DNA of 64,000 bases from JAAYCI01 sp964370295 (GCA_964370295.1 CAYJIR010000006.1:1-64000); one strand, 5' to 3'. Shown: positions 26,187 through 35,172, counted from the stretch's first letter. Notes: generated from the sequence alone by a model not told the origin. A program made the numbers and translations.

Positions 26187-27851
26187 ATGTTAAAGAAACA
26201 AAGCGTGCGCGTAACCGAGGGTGTAGAGCGCGCGCCAAACCGCAGTTTGTTTTACGCAATGGGATATACGCAAGAAGAATTAAACCGTCCTCTTGTGGGT
26301 GTAGTAAGTGCTTTTAGCGAAATCGTTCCGGGGCATATCCATTTGGATAAACTGGCTGATGCAGCAAAAGCCGGTGTGCGAATGGCCGGAGGCACACCGA
26401 TACTGGTGCCGTCCATCGGTGTATGTGACGGCATTGCCATGGGCCACGAGGGCATGCGCTACAGTTTGCCAAGCCGCGAGCTTATTGCCGACAGTGTGGA
26501 AACGATGGCCAAAAGTCATGCATTCGATGCTTTGGTGCTTTTACCAAACTGCGATAAAATTGTGCCGGGTATGTTGATGGGTGCCGCAAGGCTTAACTTG
26601 CCAACGGTGTTGGTAAGCGGTGGGCCGATGATGGCCGGAGAAACGCAAAGCGGTGAGGTGAGTTTATCAAATCTGTTTGAGGCCGTGGGAGCACGCAAGG
26701 CCAATCAAATTGACGATTGTAAGCTAACAGAGCTAGAGCAGGCATGTTGTCCGGGCTGCGGAAGCTGTGCCGGCATGTATACTGCCAATAGTATGAACTG
26801 CCTAAGCGAGGCCGTGGGCATCGCTTTGCCGGGAAATGGCACAGTGCCTGCCGTAAGCGCCGCGCGTACACGTCTTGCAAAGCAGGCGGGTGCCTGTGTG
26901 ATGTCTCTTTTAGAAAAAAATATTTGCTTTTGTGACATTGTAAACGAAAAATCTTTGCGCAATGCCCTATGCTGCGACATGGCATTGGGGTGCAGCACAA
27001 ACACAGTGTTGCACCTTTTGGCCATTGCACATGAGGCGGGAGCACCCATTTCTCTGGAAGAAATCAACAAATTCAGTGCTGTAATACCGAATTTGTGTCA
27101 TTTGGCACCGGCAGGTCCGGCCCATATTCAAGACTTGGATGCTGCTGGTGGTATTACAGTGGTAATGGCAGAACTGGCGAAAAAGAATCTTCTAGATGTA
27201 AATTTACCTACTGTGGGCGGTTGTAGTGTTGCAGAGAAGATAAGCGGTGCGCGCAACCGAAACGAAGAGGTTGTTCGCCCTATAGAAAAGCCCTACTCTG
27301 AAACAGGTGGTATTGCTGTTCTGTTTGGCAATTTAGCCAGGGATGGCTCTGTGGTAAAACAATCGGCTGTAGCCGAAGAAATGCTGCGCCACAAAGGGCC
27401 TGCGCGTGTGTTTGATAGCGAGGAAGAGGCCATTGCAGCGATTTATGCCAGGCAGATTGTAAAAGGGGATGTGGTGGTGATTCGCTATGAAGGGCCAAAA
27501 GGGGGGCCGGGGATGCGCGAGATGTTAAACCCCACCAGTGCTTTGGCCGGAATGGGTCTAGCCTCCAGTGTCGCCTTAATTACAGATGGGCGTTTTTCGG
27601 GTGCTTCGCGTGGGGCCTCCATTGGCCATGTGTGCCCAGAGGCAGCCAGTGGAGGTCTTATAGGGCTTGTGCAAGAGGGTGATAACATAGAAATAGATAT
27701 CCCCGCAAGAAAGCTGGAGCTTTGCATCAGCCAAGCCGAAATTGAAAAGCGCCAAGAGAATTTTGTGCCCAAAGAAAACAAATGCTCCGGTTGGTTAAGT
27801 CGATACCGTCGGCATGTGCAGGCCGCCGCTGTCGGTGCCGTTTTAGAGTAG
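26187..27851 (+). CDS. ilvD: dihydroxy-acid dehydratase
   Basis: A 554-residue iron-sulfur dehydratase that converts dihydroxyisovalerate and dihydroxymethylvalerate to the keto acids before transamination. Cluster cysteines are seen in CDGIAMGHEGMRYSLPSRE, PNCDKIVPGML and CCPGCGSCAGMYTANSMNC. The C-terminal ITDGRFSGASRGASIGHV segment is typical. CAAGGAGG precedes ATG 26187. It is the last gene of the ilvBNCD operon; the matching aminotransferase ilvE is 16 kb away on the other strand. Confidence 0.97.
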   Translation: MLKKQSVRVTEGVERAPNRSLFYAMGYTQEELNRPLVGVVSAFSEIVPGHIHLDKLADAAKAGVRMAGGTPILVPSIGVCDGIAMGHEGMRYSLPSRELIADSVETMAKSHAFDALVLLPNCDKIVPGMLMGAARLNLPTVLVSGGPMMAGETQSGEVSLSNLFEAVGARKANQIDDCKLTELEQACCPGCGSCAGMYTANSMNCLSEAVGIALPGNGTVPAVSAARTRLAKQAGACVMSLLEKNICFCDIVNEKSLRNALCCDMALGCSTNTVLHLLAIAHEAGAPISLEEINKFSAVIPNLCHLAPAGPAHIQDLDAAGGITVVMAELAKKNLLDVNLPTVGGCSVAEKISGARNRNEEVVRPIEKPYSETGGIAVLFGNLARDGSVVKQSAVAEEMLRHKGPARVFDSEEEAIAAIYARQIVKGDVVVIRYEGPKGGPGMREMLNPTSALAGMGLASSVALITDGRFSGASRGASIGHVCPEAASGGLIGLVQEGDNIEIDIPARKLELCISQAEIEKRQENFVPKENKCSGWLSRYRRHVQAAAVGAVLE

Positions 27852-27892
27852 ACTTCAACGAAATGCTTCTAAAATCCATATGATTACAACTC

Positions 27893-27942
27893 AATAACGT
27901 CATCTTTTAGTAAATATGGCTAAAATGTGACGTTATTTTTCT
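27893..27942 (+). terminator. terminator of the ilv operon
   Basis: AATAACGTCATCTTTTAG and CTAAAATGTGACGTTATT form a long stem with a small mismatch and a nine-base loop, followed by TTTCT. Confidence 0.85.
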
Positions 27943-27965
27943 ATGCAAAACAAATTTTTATTTTG

Positions 27966-27994
27966 TTGAAAAAATATTTTTTTTGTGATAGGAT
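27966..27994 (+). promoter_or_regulatory. promoter of the NCS2 permease gene
   Basis: TTGAAA (27966-27971), a 17-base spacer and TAGGAT (27989-27994) lie about 80 bases before the start. No purine riboswitch core was recognised in the leader. Confidence 0.5.
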
Positions 27995-28076
27995 GATACT
28001 ACATCTTTTTTGATGTTATGTAAGTTTGCTTCAAATGGATGCGTTAAAAAAAGGGAAGAGATGAGGAGTTGTTAGA

Positions 28077-29540
28077 ATGGACAAACAAACGGAGACAAAA
28101 GATCCAAAACAGTTGGTGCATGAATTACGTGGACGACCTCCTTTGCATGTGGCAATAGCCTTGGGTTTGCAACATGTGTTGGCGATGTTTGTTGGCAACC
28201 TTACCCCGTTGTTAATTGTGGGCGGTGCCTACAGTGCCGCAAATCCCGGCAGTATTGATGTTGCCTATTTGGCACAGTGTGCCATGGTATTGGCCGGCTT
28301 TACCACTCTTGTGCAGCTATACAAATTAGGACCCATTGGTTCGGGGCTGCCGATTGTTATGGGAACAAGCAGTGCTTTTATTGGTGTAAATAGTTCTATT
28401 GCAATGACCAGCGGCTGGGCTGCCTTAACCGGAGCCACTTTGCTTGGCGGATTTTTTGAATTGGGGCTTGGCTCTTTCATGAAAAAATTGCGCCGTTTCT
28501 TTCCGCCCCTTGTCACCGGTGTTACCGTGTTGTCCATTGGGATTACCTTAATTCCTGTGGGCGTGCAAAACTTTGCCGGTGGCGGCAATCCAGAGATAAA
28601 CCCCAATTTTGGTTCTTTACAAAATTTGTTTGTGGCAGGGGTTGTGCTCTTGGTAGTTATTTTACTTCGTATTTTTGGGAAAGGCTTGTTGGGGCTTGCC
28701 TCTTTGCTGGTGGCCACCTTGGTGGGGTATGGTGTGGCAGTGGCAATGTATTTTCTTATTCCCGAAGAGTCGTTGACCTTAAGCATCACGATGACTAACT
28801 TGTTGGAAGGGGGGCTTATATCTATTCCGGTTCCTCTGCGTTATGGCATTGAATTTCGGCTAGATGCCATTATTCCCATGTTGTTTATGTTTGTAGTTAC
28901 TGCCATTGAAACCATAGGCGATACTACCGGTGTAGCCGAAGGCGGCCTTGGCCGTATGCCCACAGACAAAGAACTGCGTGGCACGGTGTTGGCAGATGGT
29001 TTTTCCAGCATTCTTGGAGCGTTGTTCAATGTGTCGCCTCTCACATCCTTTAGCCAAAATGTGGGTCTTATTCGGATGACGCGCGTAGTGAATCTATTTT
29101 CTATTGCTACAGGGGCTATCTTCCTCATTGTAGCTGGGTTTTTCCGCCCCATTGGCCAGTTTTTCGCCAATATACCACCCTCTGTACTGGGTGGTGCTGT
29201 GTTGTGTATGTTTGCTTCTATTGCCGTTACCGGGATTAGTTTGCTGTCTAAAGTAGACTTTAACCCACGCAATACGTTGATTATTGCCATAGCACTGGGT
29301 GTTGGTATTGGTTTTGGGCAAGGGGCCGGTGGCGCTGCAGGTGCCATGGAATACTTCCCCACTTGGCTGCGATATCTTTTTGGTGGCCACGGAATTGCGG
29401 CTTCTACCATTATTGCACTTGTGCTCAACTTGGTAATGCCTCAAGAAAAGACCTCGGGAACCGATACCAATAATACAAGTGAGGCAGATGCCAAAACAGA
29501 GATAGATACCGAAGCAAGTGAAGCGGCAGAGGCACAATAA
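28077..29540 (+). CDS. NCS2-family xanthine/uracil permease
   Basis: A 487-residue transporter with about 14 membrane helices and a soluble Thr/Glu/Ala-rich tail (about 450-487). Family motifs include the helix-1 ALGLQHVLAMFVGNLTPLL, helix-3 GLPIVMGTSSAF, helix-8 TAIETIGDTTGVAEG with the substrate-binding glutamate, and helix-10 SPLTSFSQNVGLIRMT. The SFSQNVG form is typical of xanthine/urate members rather than uracil ones, so a purine substrate with proton or sodium symport is most likely. It is a single-gene unit followed by a bidirectional terminator. Confidence 0.88.
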   Translation: MDKQTETKDPKQLVHELRGRPPLHVAIALGLQHVLAMFVGNLTPLLIVGGAYSAANPGSIDVAYLAQCAMVLAGFTTLVQLYKLGPIGSGLPIVMGTSSAFIGVNSSIAMTSGWAALTGATLLGGFFELGLGSFMKKLRRFFPPLVTGVTVLSIGITLIPVGVQNFAGGGNPEINPNFGSLQNLFVAGVVLLVVILLRIFGKGLLGLASLLVATLVGYGVAVAMYFLIPEESLTLSITMTNLLEGGLISIPVPLRYGIEFRLDAIIPMLFMFVVTAIETIGDTTGVAEGGLGRMPTDKELRGTVLADGFSSILGALFNVSPLTSFSQNVGLIRMTRVVNLFSIATGAIFLIVAGFFRPIGQFFANIPPSVLGGAVLCMFASIAVTGISLLSKVDFNPRNTLIIAIALGVGIGFGQGAGGAAGAMEYFPTWLRYLFGGHGIAASTIIALVLNLVMPQEKTSGTDTNNTSEADAKTEIDTEASEAAEAQ

Positions 29541-29670
29541 ATTCTCTTGGAGGAAACCTTATCCATCATAAGCTGGGATTGCAAGCTAGACCCTAAAAAA
29601 CAAAAGAAAATATAATGTTTTGCTTTTTCTACGACATCCTCTTGGGGTGTGTGTACAGGCCTTATCGCAA

Positions 29671-29705
29671 AGAAAAACCCTTCCTATAATGGAAAGGGTT
29701 TTTCT
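29671..29705. terminator. bidirectional terminator
   Basis: AGAAAAACCCTTCC and GGAAAGGGTTTTTCT form a stem with T-runs on both strands. It separates the convergent permease and NiaR-type regulator genes. Confidence 0.85.
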
Positions 29706-29730
29706 GCGTCTGTGGCAGTTGGTTGGTGTT

Positions 29731-30261
29731 TTAACGCGCACCATATAGTAGGCCTTTTGCCTTTAAAGCGGTTAAAATACGGCGATAGGCCTCTTCACTG
29801 GGGCAACGAATGGTGTGAAAGTGAACACCGTCGGTTAATGTGCATAATAACTTTGCGCCACTTAAAGCCACTTTTTTTAAAAATTCATCGGCTTCATAGC
29901 GGCTTCCAATGGCAACATCACAAGAAAGGGTGCCGTAGAGCGGATGCTCTATCGCCACATTTAGAAAACAACCACCGTTGTCTACCACAGTATATAATTC
30001 TGTTTCCAGCATGCTTTTATCGTGGCAGCAGGATAGGATGTAACTGTCGCTTGCAGCGAGGTCATCTTCTTGCTCATTATTAAGAAAATACCCACGAGAA
30101 GTCGCTATAATATTTTCGCCAGCCGCACGGAGCAAAGCGATGTCGCCCACCACAATTTGGCGGCTCACATTAAAATGCTCGCCCAAGCGTGTGGCACTTA
30201 ATGGTTTCATATCCATTTTTAAAAGGCGTAAAATTTCTTTTCGGCGTTGTTTTGCATCCAT
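29731..30261 (-). CDS. NiaR-type repressor (HTH + 3H domain)
   Basis: A repressor of about 176 residues, known in Firmicutes and Thermotoga for sensing nicotinic acid and repressing NAD synthesis or niacin uptake genes. Residues 1-60 form an HTH_11 winged helix (RKEILRLLKMDMKPLSATRLGE). The 3H domain (about 75-170) carries metal-binding histidines in VAIEHPLYGTLSCDV and LTDGVHFHTIRC. ATG 30261 is chosen after AAAAGGGG. No NAD gene lies nearby, so targets are elsewhere. The protein probably binds the palindrome over its own promoter at 30290-30320. Confidence 0.85.
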   Translation of the reverse strand: MDAKQRRKEILRLLKMDMKPLSATRLGEHFNVSRQIVVGDIALLRAAGENIIATSRGYFLNNEQEDDLAASDSYILSCCHDKSMLETELYTVVDNGGCFLNVAIEHPLYGTLSCDVAIGSRYEADEFLKKVALSGAKLLCTLTDGVHFHTIRCPSEEAYRRILTALKAKGLLYGAR

Positions 30262-30289
30262 ACGTAGCCCCTTTTCTAAATGCATTGAC

Positions 30290-30320
30290 CGTGAGTTTTG
30301 TTTATTATACAAAACTCACG
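30290..30320 (-). promoter_or_regulatory. palindromic operator over the NiaR-type gene's promoter
   Basis: CGTGAGTTTTG (30290-30300) and CAAAACTCACG (30310-30320) are perfect 11-bp arms with a nine-base centre. On the minus strand the centre contains TATAAT, and TTGCAA lies exactly 17 bases upstream of it. A repressor bound here would cover the -10 box. Autoregulation is inferred. Confidence 0.7.
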
Positions 30321-30375
30321 CACTGTTTGCAAGAAAAAAGAGGAAACCATGCATGGTTTCCTCTTTAAAATTGTG

Positions 30376-30630
30376 TTAGCCGGTAACATAGGGCAAAAGA
30401 GCCAAGTGACGCGCGCGTTTAATAGCAATGGTTAAATCGCGCTGATGTTTGGCGCAAGTGCCAGTGACGCGACGGGGGATAATTTTAGAGCGTTCACTCA
30501 TGTATTTACGCAAGCGTCCCACGTCTTTATAATCGATGTTAGACACACGGTCTACACAAAAGCTACAAACTTTACGACGGCCGCGATGTGGCGGGCGTGA
30601 AGAACGAGATTCATTTCTTTCGTAAGCCAT
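30376..30630 (-). CDS. rpsR: 30S ribosomal protein S18
   Basis: An 84-residue small-subunit protein that pairs with S6 on the 30S platform. The VCSFCVDR segment, KDVGRLRKYMSERSKIIPRR and the ending HLALLPYV are diagnostic. It has the C-x2-C-x-C type cysteines of zinc-binding S18 forms only in part (CSFC, GTCAKHQ). ATG 30630 follows an AAGGAGG with a ten-base spacing. It is the last gene of rpsF-ssb-rpsR. Confidence 0.97.
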   Translation of the reverse strand: MAYERNESRSSRPPHRGRRKVCSFCVDRVSNIDYKDVGRLRKYMSERSKIIPRRVTGTCAKHQRDLTIAIKRARHLALLPYVTG

Positions 30631-30671
30631 ACGATATAAGCCTCCTTCGGGCAATTTTTTAAAAGTTGTTG

Positions 30672-31115
30672 TTAAAAGGGTAGATCTTCACTTTCATCTA
30701 CCACGGCAAAATCTTCTGGTGCACCTGCAGAGAACGAGCTGGTCTCAGGGCTGGAGCGGCGCTCAAAGCTGCCGTCTGTATCCCCGCCTGCAGAGCGCTT
30801 GCTCTCGGCAAAATTGGCATTGTTTACCACAATTTCATACGCCTTGCGTTTAATGCCTTCACGGTCTTCATAGTTATGCGTTTGCAAAGAACCGTCTATG
30901 GCCACAAGTTGGCCTTTTTTAAAGTATTTGCAAATAAATTCGGCTGTACTGCGCCAGGCCACAATATCAAAAAAATCGGTTTGGCGTTCGCTGCCGGATT
31001 TTACATAGCTACGGTCGCAAGCGATGGTAAAGCGTGTGGTGCTGATTCCGTTTGGTGTTTTTCGTAACTCAGGGTCGGCCACAAGGCGTCCCATAACGGC
31101 AATAACATTCAGCAT
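30672..31115 (-). CDS. ssb: single-stranded DNA-binding protein
   Basis: A 147-residue OB-fold protein that coats single-stranded DNA in replication and repair. The OB fold covers about 1-105 (NVIAVMGRLVADPELR, FFDIVAWRSTAEF). A Ser/Gly-rich linker follows, and the C-terminal acidic tip DESEDLPF is the docking site for partner proteins. It sits between rpsF and rpsR as in most Firmicutes, with GAGGAGG eight bases before ATG 31115. Confidence 0.97.
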   Translation of the reverse strand: MLNVIAVMGRLVADPELRKTPNGISTTRFTIACDRSYVKSGSERQTDFFDIVAWRSTAEFICKYFKKGQLVAIDGSLQTHNYEDREGIKRKAYEIVVNNANFAESKRSAGGDTDGSFERRSSPETSSFSAGAPEDFAVVDESEDLPF

Positions 31116-31117
31116 AA

Positions 31118-31486
31118 TTATGCCTCCTCAGCGGCGGCCTCTTTTGCCTGCGAAGCCGGCGATTCATCTGCTTGGGCGGCGGCTTTCTCCGGCAGTTGCT
31201 CGCCGGGGTCTTTTGCAATTACCAAATTGCGAAGCACACCGTCTGTAATTCTGTACACACGGTTGAGTTCTGTGATGAAAGTGGGTTCGCTTTCAAAATG
31301 AATGAGCGTGTACACACCTTCGAACTCTTTGTTGATGGGATACGCTAATCGGCGTTTGCCCCACTCATCTACCGCATCGATTGTGCCATTTTTAGCAATC
31401 AAATCTTTGAATTTTCCAACGAGGCTTGCGGTATCTTCCTCATTTAGGGTTGCGCTGGTAACCAGCATGGTTTCGTACTTGGGCAT
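31118..31486 (-). CDS. rpsF: 30S ribosomal protein S6
   Basis: A 122-residue ribosomal protein. It begins MPKYETMLV with a ferredoxin-like fold to about residue 95 (IDAVDEWGKRRLAYPINKEFEGVY is diagnostic). The last 25 residues are an Ala/Glu-rich extension longer than in most S6 proteins. GGAGG precedes ATG 31486; the longer frame to 31525 runs into the leader. Its stop is two bases from the ssb start. Confidence 0.97.
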   Translation of the reverse strand: MPKYETMLVTSATLNEEDTASLVGKFKDLIAKNGTIDAVDEWGKRRLAYPINKEFEGVYTLIHFESEPTFITELNRVYRITDGVLRNLVIAKDPGEQLPEKAAAQADESPASQAKEAAAEEA

Positions 31487-31585
31487 TTCGTTGCACCTCC
31501 TTCTGGACTTAAAGGCCCGCAGCAAAGGCTACAGGCAAGGATTTGCGGAGTTGTTCCGCACTATCTTTTAAATAGATAGCACTTA
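31487..31585 (-). promoter_or_regulatory. candidate rpsF mRNA leader (S6:S18-type autoregulation)
   Basis: The roughly 95-base untranslated leader of rpsF can fold: CTATCT/AGATAG near its 5' end and TGCGGA/TCCGCA just after it, with CCG in the second. Leaders of rpsF operons in many bacteria bind the S6:S18 dimer through a CCG-containing bulge. I see compatible elements but have not folded it. Confidence 0.3.
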
Positions 31586-31614
31586 ATCATATCGAATATT
31601 TAGCGTTTTGTCAA
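31586..31614 (-). promoter_or_regulatory. rpsF-ssb-rpsR promoter
   Basis: On the minus strand TTGACA (31614-31609), a 17-base spacer and TATGAT (31591-31586) make a near-consensus promoter, as expected for a ribosomal protein operon. Confidence 0.85.
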
Positions 31615-31642
31615 GCCCAAATTCTCTTTCTCTGGGGAAGAG

Positions 31643-31672
31643 TTGCCCGAAGTTCCGCTTTTGTGGTATACT
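31643..31672 (+). promoter_or_regulatory. promoter of the aro operon
   Basis: TTGCCC (31643-31648), an 18-base spacer and TATACT (31667-31672) precede aroB by about 60 bases. It is divergent from the rpsF promoter. Confidence 0.5.
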
Positions 31673-31722
31673 AATCATAAATATACAGAAAAATTTTACA
31701 AAAGTATATAGTTACGGTAGGT

Positions 31723-32754
31723 TTGGGGGGAAAAGAGCTGAAATTACGAGTGCATCTTTCGGATAGAAGCTACAACATCATTGTAAAACGTGGCTCGCTT
31801 CAACAGGCATCGGCGCATGGCGATTTTAATAGAAAAGTATTAATTTTAAGTGATGTGAATGTGCCCAAAGAGTACATCCAATGTTTGCAAGCACAATGCA
31901 AACAAGCGCACCTTTTTTTTGTACGCGGTGGAGAGGCTAGCAAAAGTGTGCAAGATTGGCAGGCAGTGTTATCGCATATGCTAGAATTGGGCTTCGACCG
32001 TGGTGATTGCGTGGCTGCTGTGGGTGGAGGTGTAGTGGGCGATTTGGGTGGTTTTGTGGCAGCAAGTTATATGCGGGGCATAGATTTTTTTCAATTCCCC
32101 ACCACCACGCTTTCGCAAATAGATTCTTCCATTGGTGGAAAAGTGGCCATCAATTTGGCCGGTGCAAAAAATGTAGTGGGGGCGTTTCATCAGCCAAAGC
32201 TAGTGGTTATCGATCCGGATACACTGGAAACTTTGGATAAACGTCACTGGGCCAATGGTATGGCCGAGGCGTTAAAAACAGGCCTTATCGGTAGTAGTGA
32301 AGTGTTGCAGTTGATGGAAGAGGAAGATATAGAAAAATGCTATGAAGAGATACTTTGTCTCTGCCTGCGGTATAAGAAGATGATTGTAGAGTGCGACGAA
32401 ACCGAGCAGGGCGACAGAAAGCTTTTAAATTTTGGCCATACGATAGGCCACGGAATAGAGGCAGCTTTGCAGCAGCATTCTAAAGAAGAGGTTCTCTTGC
32501 ATGGAGAATGTGTGGCGCTTGGGATGTTGCCTATGATAACGGATGCTTCCTTGCGTGCCAGGGTAAAAACTGTGATGAAAAAATTGCATTTGCCGCTTAG
32601 TCACATGGCGAATACGCAAGAAATTTTGCCTTATATTTTTAGTGATAAAAAGCGAAAAGGTGATGTATTCACTGTGGTTCGGGTTCAAAAACCGGGCCTT
32701 GGATATTTAGACACCGTTTCTTATGATATAATATGTAAAATGTTGGGGGATTAA
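31723..32754 (+). CDS. aroB: 3-dehydroquinate synthase
   Basis: An NAD- and metal-dependent enzyme of about 340 residues closing the ring in the second shikimate step. Motifs are GGGVVGDLGGFVAASYMRG, QIDSSIGGKVAINL and the metal-binding NFGHTIGHGIE. The start is unusual. TTG 31723 has no good ribosome binding site. Family proteins begin around MKLRVHL, and here that methionine would be a CTG at 31738, placed right after GGGGGGAAAAGAG. GTG 31749 is the next option. I list the longest frame, but the true start may be 31738. Confidence 0.93.
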   Translation: MGGKELKLRVHLSDRSYNIIVKRGSLQQASAHGDFNRKVLILSDVNVPKEYIQCLQAQCKQAHLFFVRGGEASKSVQDWQAVLSHMLELGFDRGDCVAAVGGGVVGDLGGFVAASYMRGIDFFQFPTTTLSQIDSSIGGKVAINLAGAKNVVGAFHQPKLVVIDPDTLETLDKRHWANGMAEALKTGLIGSSEVLQLMEEEDIEKCYEEILCLCLRYKKMIVECDETEQGDRKLLNFGHTIGHGIEAALQQHSKEEVLLHGECVALGMLPMITDASLRARVKTVMKKLHLPLSHMANTQEILPYIFSDKKRKGDVFTVVRVQKPGLGYLDTVSYDIICKMLGD

Positions 32755-32757
32755 AGC

Positions 32758-33891
32758 ATGCAACGAAACAGTTTTGGTTCGTTTATCAATATAACATTAT
32801 TTGGCGAAAGCCACGGCCCAATGGTGGGTGTGGTGATTGACGGGCTTGCCCCCGGCCTTATTATTGATAAAGATTTTATTTCTTTCGAGATGGATAAACG
32901 TCGTGCTGTGGGTGCAATTTCCACAGCGCGGCAAGAAGACGATCAAGTGGAGTTTCTTTCCGGCGTGTATGAAGGGCATACCACGGGGACACCGCTGTGC
33001 TTGGTGGTGCATAACAAAAATACGCGTCCGTCGGACTATGATAGTTTGTACAATATCCCACGGCCGGGCCATGCTGATTTTACCGGGCGCATGAAATATC
33101 GTGGCTATGCAGACCCACGTGGAGGAGGCCATTTTTCAGGCAGGCTTACAGCACCTCTTGTGGCCGCCGGGGCCATTTTTCGTCAGCTTTTGGCACAGCA
33201 GGGGATTTTGCTGGGCACACATTTATGTTCTTGTGCCACGCTGGAGGATGCCCTGTTGCCGGAAGATGAACCGAGTTTGCGTGTGGCACTTACCCAATTG
33301 AACGAAAAGCGCTTTGCCACCTTAGACGATGATATCGGCATGCAAATGCAAAACGCCATTGTGGCTGCAAAAAATGGTGGAGATAGTGTGGGTGGGGCCT
33401 TAGAAACGGCCGTTGTGGGCTTACCTGCCGGCTTAGGTGAACCATTTTTTGCGTCGGTGGAGAGTGAACTGTCGGCTTTATTGTTTAGCATACCGGCTAT
33501 AAAAGGCGTGGAATTTGGTCTTGGCTTTGGTTTTGCCTACATGAATGGGAGCCAGGCAAACGATGCTTTTTGCCTGCGCGAGGGGCAGATACAAACCACA
33601 ACCAACTTTAACGGAGGCGTAAACGGTGGCATTACAAATGGAATGCCATTGATAGTGCGCAGTGTTGTAAAGCCTACCCCCAGCATTTCTCTTGCACAAA
33701 AATCGGTGGACTTTGTCAGCGGAAATGAGGTGACGTTGCAGCTAAAAGGTCGTCACGATCCTTGCATTTTACATCGAGCTCGTGCCGTAGCCGATGCTGT
33801 TGTTGCTTTCGGTTTGTGTGATTTATTATGTCAACAATATGGTGTTAGCTGGCAATTGAAACCACTCGAAGATCAGGCCAAGGAGGGTTAG
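32758..33891 (+). CDS. aroC: chorismate synthase
   Basis: A 377-residue enzyme using reduced FMN to make chorismate from EPSP. Signatures are FGESHGPMVGVVIDG at the N-terminus, RPGHADFTG, and DPRGGGHFSGRLTAP. The late RPTPSIS-like region reads KPTPSISLAQKSVDF. It starts three bases after the aroB stop and abuts aroA, forming a tight aroB-aroC-aroA-tyrA operon. Confidence 0.96.
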   Translation: MQRNSFGSFINITLFGESHGPMVGVVIDGLAPGLIIDKDFISFEMDKRRAVGAISTARQEDDQVEFLSGVYEGHTTGTPLCLVVHNKNTRPSDYDSLYNIPRPGHADFTGRMKYRGYADPRGGGHFSGRLTAPLVAAGAIFRQLLAQQGILLGTHLCSCATLEDALLPEDEPSLRVALTQLNEKRFATLDDDIGMQMQNAIVAAKNGGDSVGGALETAVVGLPAGLGEPFFASVESELSALLFSIPAIKGVEFGLGFGFAYMNGSQANDAFCLREGQIQTTTNFNGGVNGGITNGMPLIVRSVVKPTPSISLAQKSVDFVSGNEVTLQLKGRHDPCILHRARAVADAVVAFGLCDLLCQQYGVSWQLKPLEDQAKEG

Positions 33892-35172
33892 GTGCGCATT
33901 CAAATAAACTCTTTTGCACCTGCGGGTAGCATTGCTTTACCACCCAGCAAAAGCATGGCACACCGTTTACTTATTTGTGCAGCACTTGCCGGTGGTGTGT
34001 CGCGCCTAGGTGGACTGGCTCTTTCCGAGGATATTCGTGCTACAATAGGTGCGCTGGAAGCATTGGGAGCCACTGTGGATTTTCAAGAAACCGGAGAGAG
34101 TGTGGTGACCGGGGCATGTTTTGCGGATGAAAATTTTTGTCCCAAAACAGATATAGATTGCAAAGAGAGTGGATCTACCTTGCGATTTATGATACCACTT
34201 TTTGCACTTAGCGATACTCCCTGTCGACTGATAGGCGCAGAGCGACTTTTGCAGCGTCCGTTGCACGTGTATGAATCTCTTTTTCATAATAGCGGCCTTC
34301 CTTTCACGGTGGAGCGAACCAGCGTTTCATTTCAAGGTCCTTTACAAGCAGGGAGCTATACCTTGGCAGGCAATATTTCCAGCCAATTTATTTCGGGCTT
34401 ATTATTTGCCTTGCCCCTTTTAGAGCAAGACAGTGTTTTGCATATCACCCCACCGTTCGAAAGCCGAGACTATGTGCAACTTACCCGTGCAGCCCAGGCA
34501 CAGTTTGGTGTGCAAAGTACATGGGAAAATCCATTTACTTTGCATATTCGGGGCGGGCAAAGATATCATCCCGGCACGGCCTTTGTGGAGGGAGATTGGT
34601 CTCAGGCCGCTGTGCCGGCTGTGCTAGCTGCCGTTTGTGGGCCGCTGTTTTTAAAAGGATTACAAGAGGATAGCCAGCAAGGCGACCGGGTTATTTTGGA
34701 TATTTTACGGCGCTGTGGTGCAAAAATAGTGCCTAATCATGGGGGGTATACCATCCAACCCGGTGAAGGGGACTTGCAAAGCCCCGGACGCATCGACCTT
34801 GCCAATTGTCCGGATCTTGGCCCTATTCTTTGTGTTTTGGCCCTGTTTTGTGAGGGTACAACTGAAATTTACAACGCGGGCCGTTTACGCGAAAAAGAGA
34901 GTGACCGCATTGACTGCGTAGAACAAGAGTTGGCTAAACTTGGTGCAAAAATATATACTACACAAGACAGCATACGAATTGAAGGGGGGCATGCCTTGCA
35001 TAGGGCATGCACGCAAAGTCATAACGACCACCGTGTTGTGATGGCCTTAAGTGCGGCGGCCGTTTGTGGGAAGCTTCCTTTACAAATAGAAGAGGCACAG
35101 GCCATATGCAAAAGTTGGCCGACTTTTTTTGAGGATTTGCAAGGCATAGGCATACAAACGGAGGAAATATGA
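33892..35172 (+). CDS. aroA: 3-phosphoshikimate 1-carboxyvinyltransferase (EPSP synthase)
   Basis: A 426-residue two-domain inside-out barrel enzyme adding enolpyruvate to shikimate 3-phosphate. The active site is visible in LPPSKSMAHRLLICAAL, the first-domain ESGSTLRFMIPLFAL and the second-domain GRLREKESDRI. The start is GTG 33892 immediately after the aroC stop, with AAGGAGG inside the aroC end. Where class I enzymes read LGNAGT(A/S)xRP, this one reads ESGSTLRFM, in the manner of divergent Firmicute enzymes. Confidence 0.95.
   Translation: MRIQINSFAPAGSIALPPSKSMAHRLLICAALAGGVSRLGGLALSEDIRATIGALEALGATVDFQETGESVVTGACFADENFCPKTDIDCKESGSTLRFMIPLFALSDTPCRLIGAERLLQRPLHVYESLFHNSGLPFTVERTSVSFQGPLQAGSYTLAGNISSQFISGLLFALPLLEQDSVLHITPPFESRDYVQLTRAAQAQFGVQSTWENPFTLHIRGGQRYHPGTAFVEGDWSQAAVPAVLAAVCGPLFLKGLQEDSQQGDRVILDILRRCGAKIVPNHGGYTIQPGEGDLQSPGRIDLANCPDLGPILCVLALFCEGTTEIYNAGRLREKESDRIDCVEQELAKLGAKIYTTQDSIRIEGGHALHRACTQSHNDHRVVMALSAAAVCGKLPLQIEEAQAICKSWPTFFEDLQGIGIQTEEI

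Noticed and set aside
28265..29537. Long minus-strand frames opposite the NCS2 permease
   Set aside because: They mirror the membrane-protein codons of the real gene and have no independent start signals.
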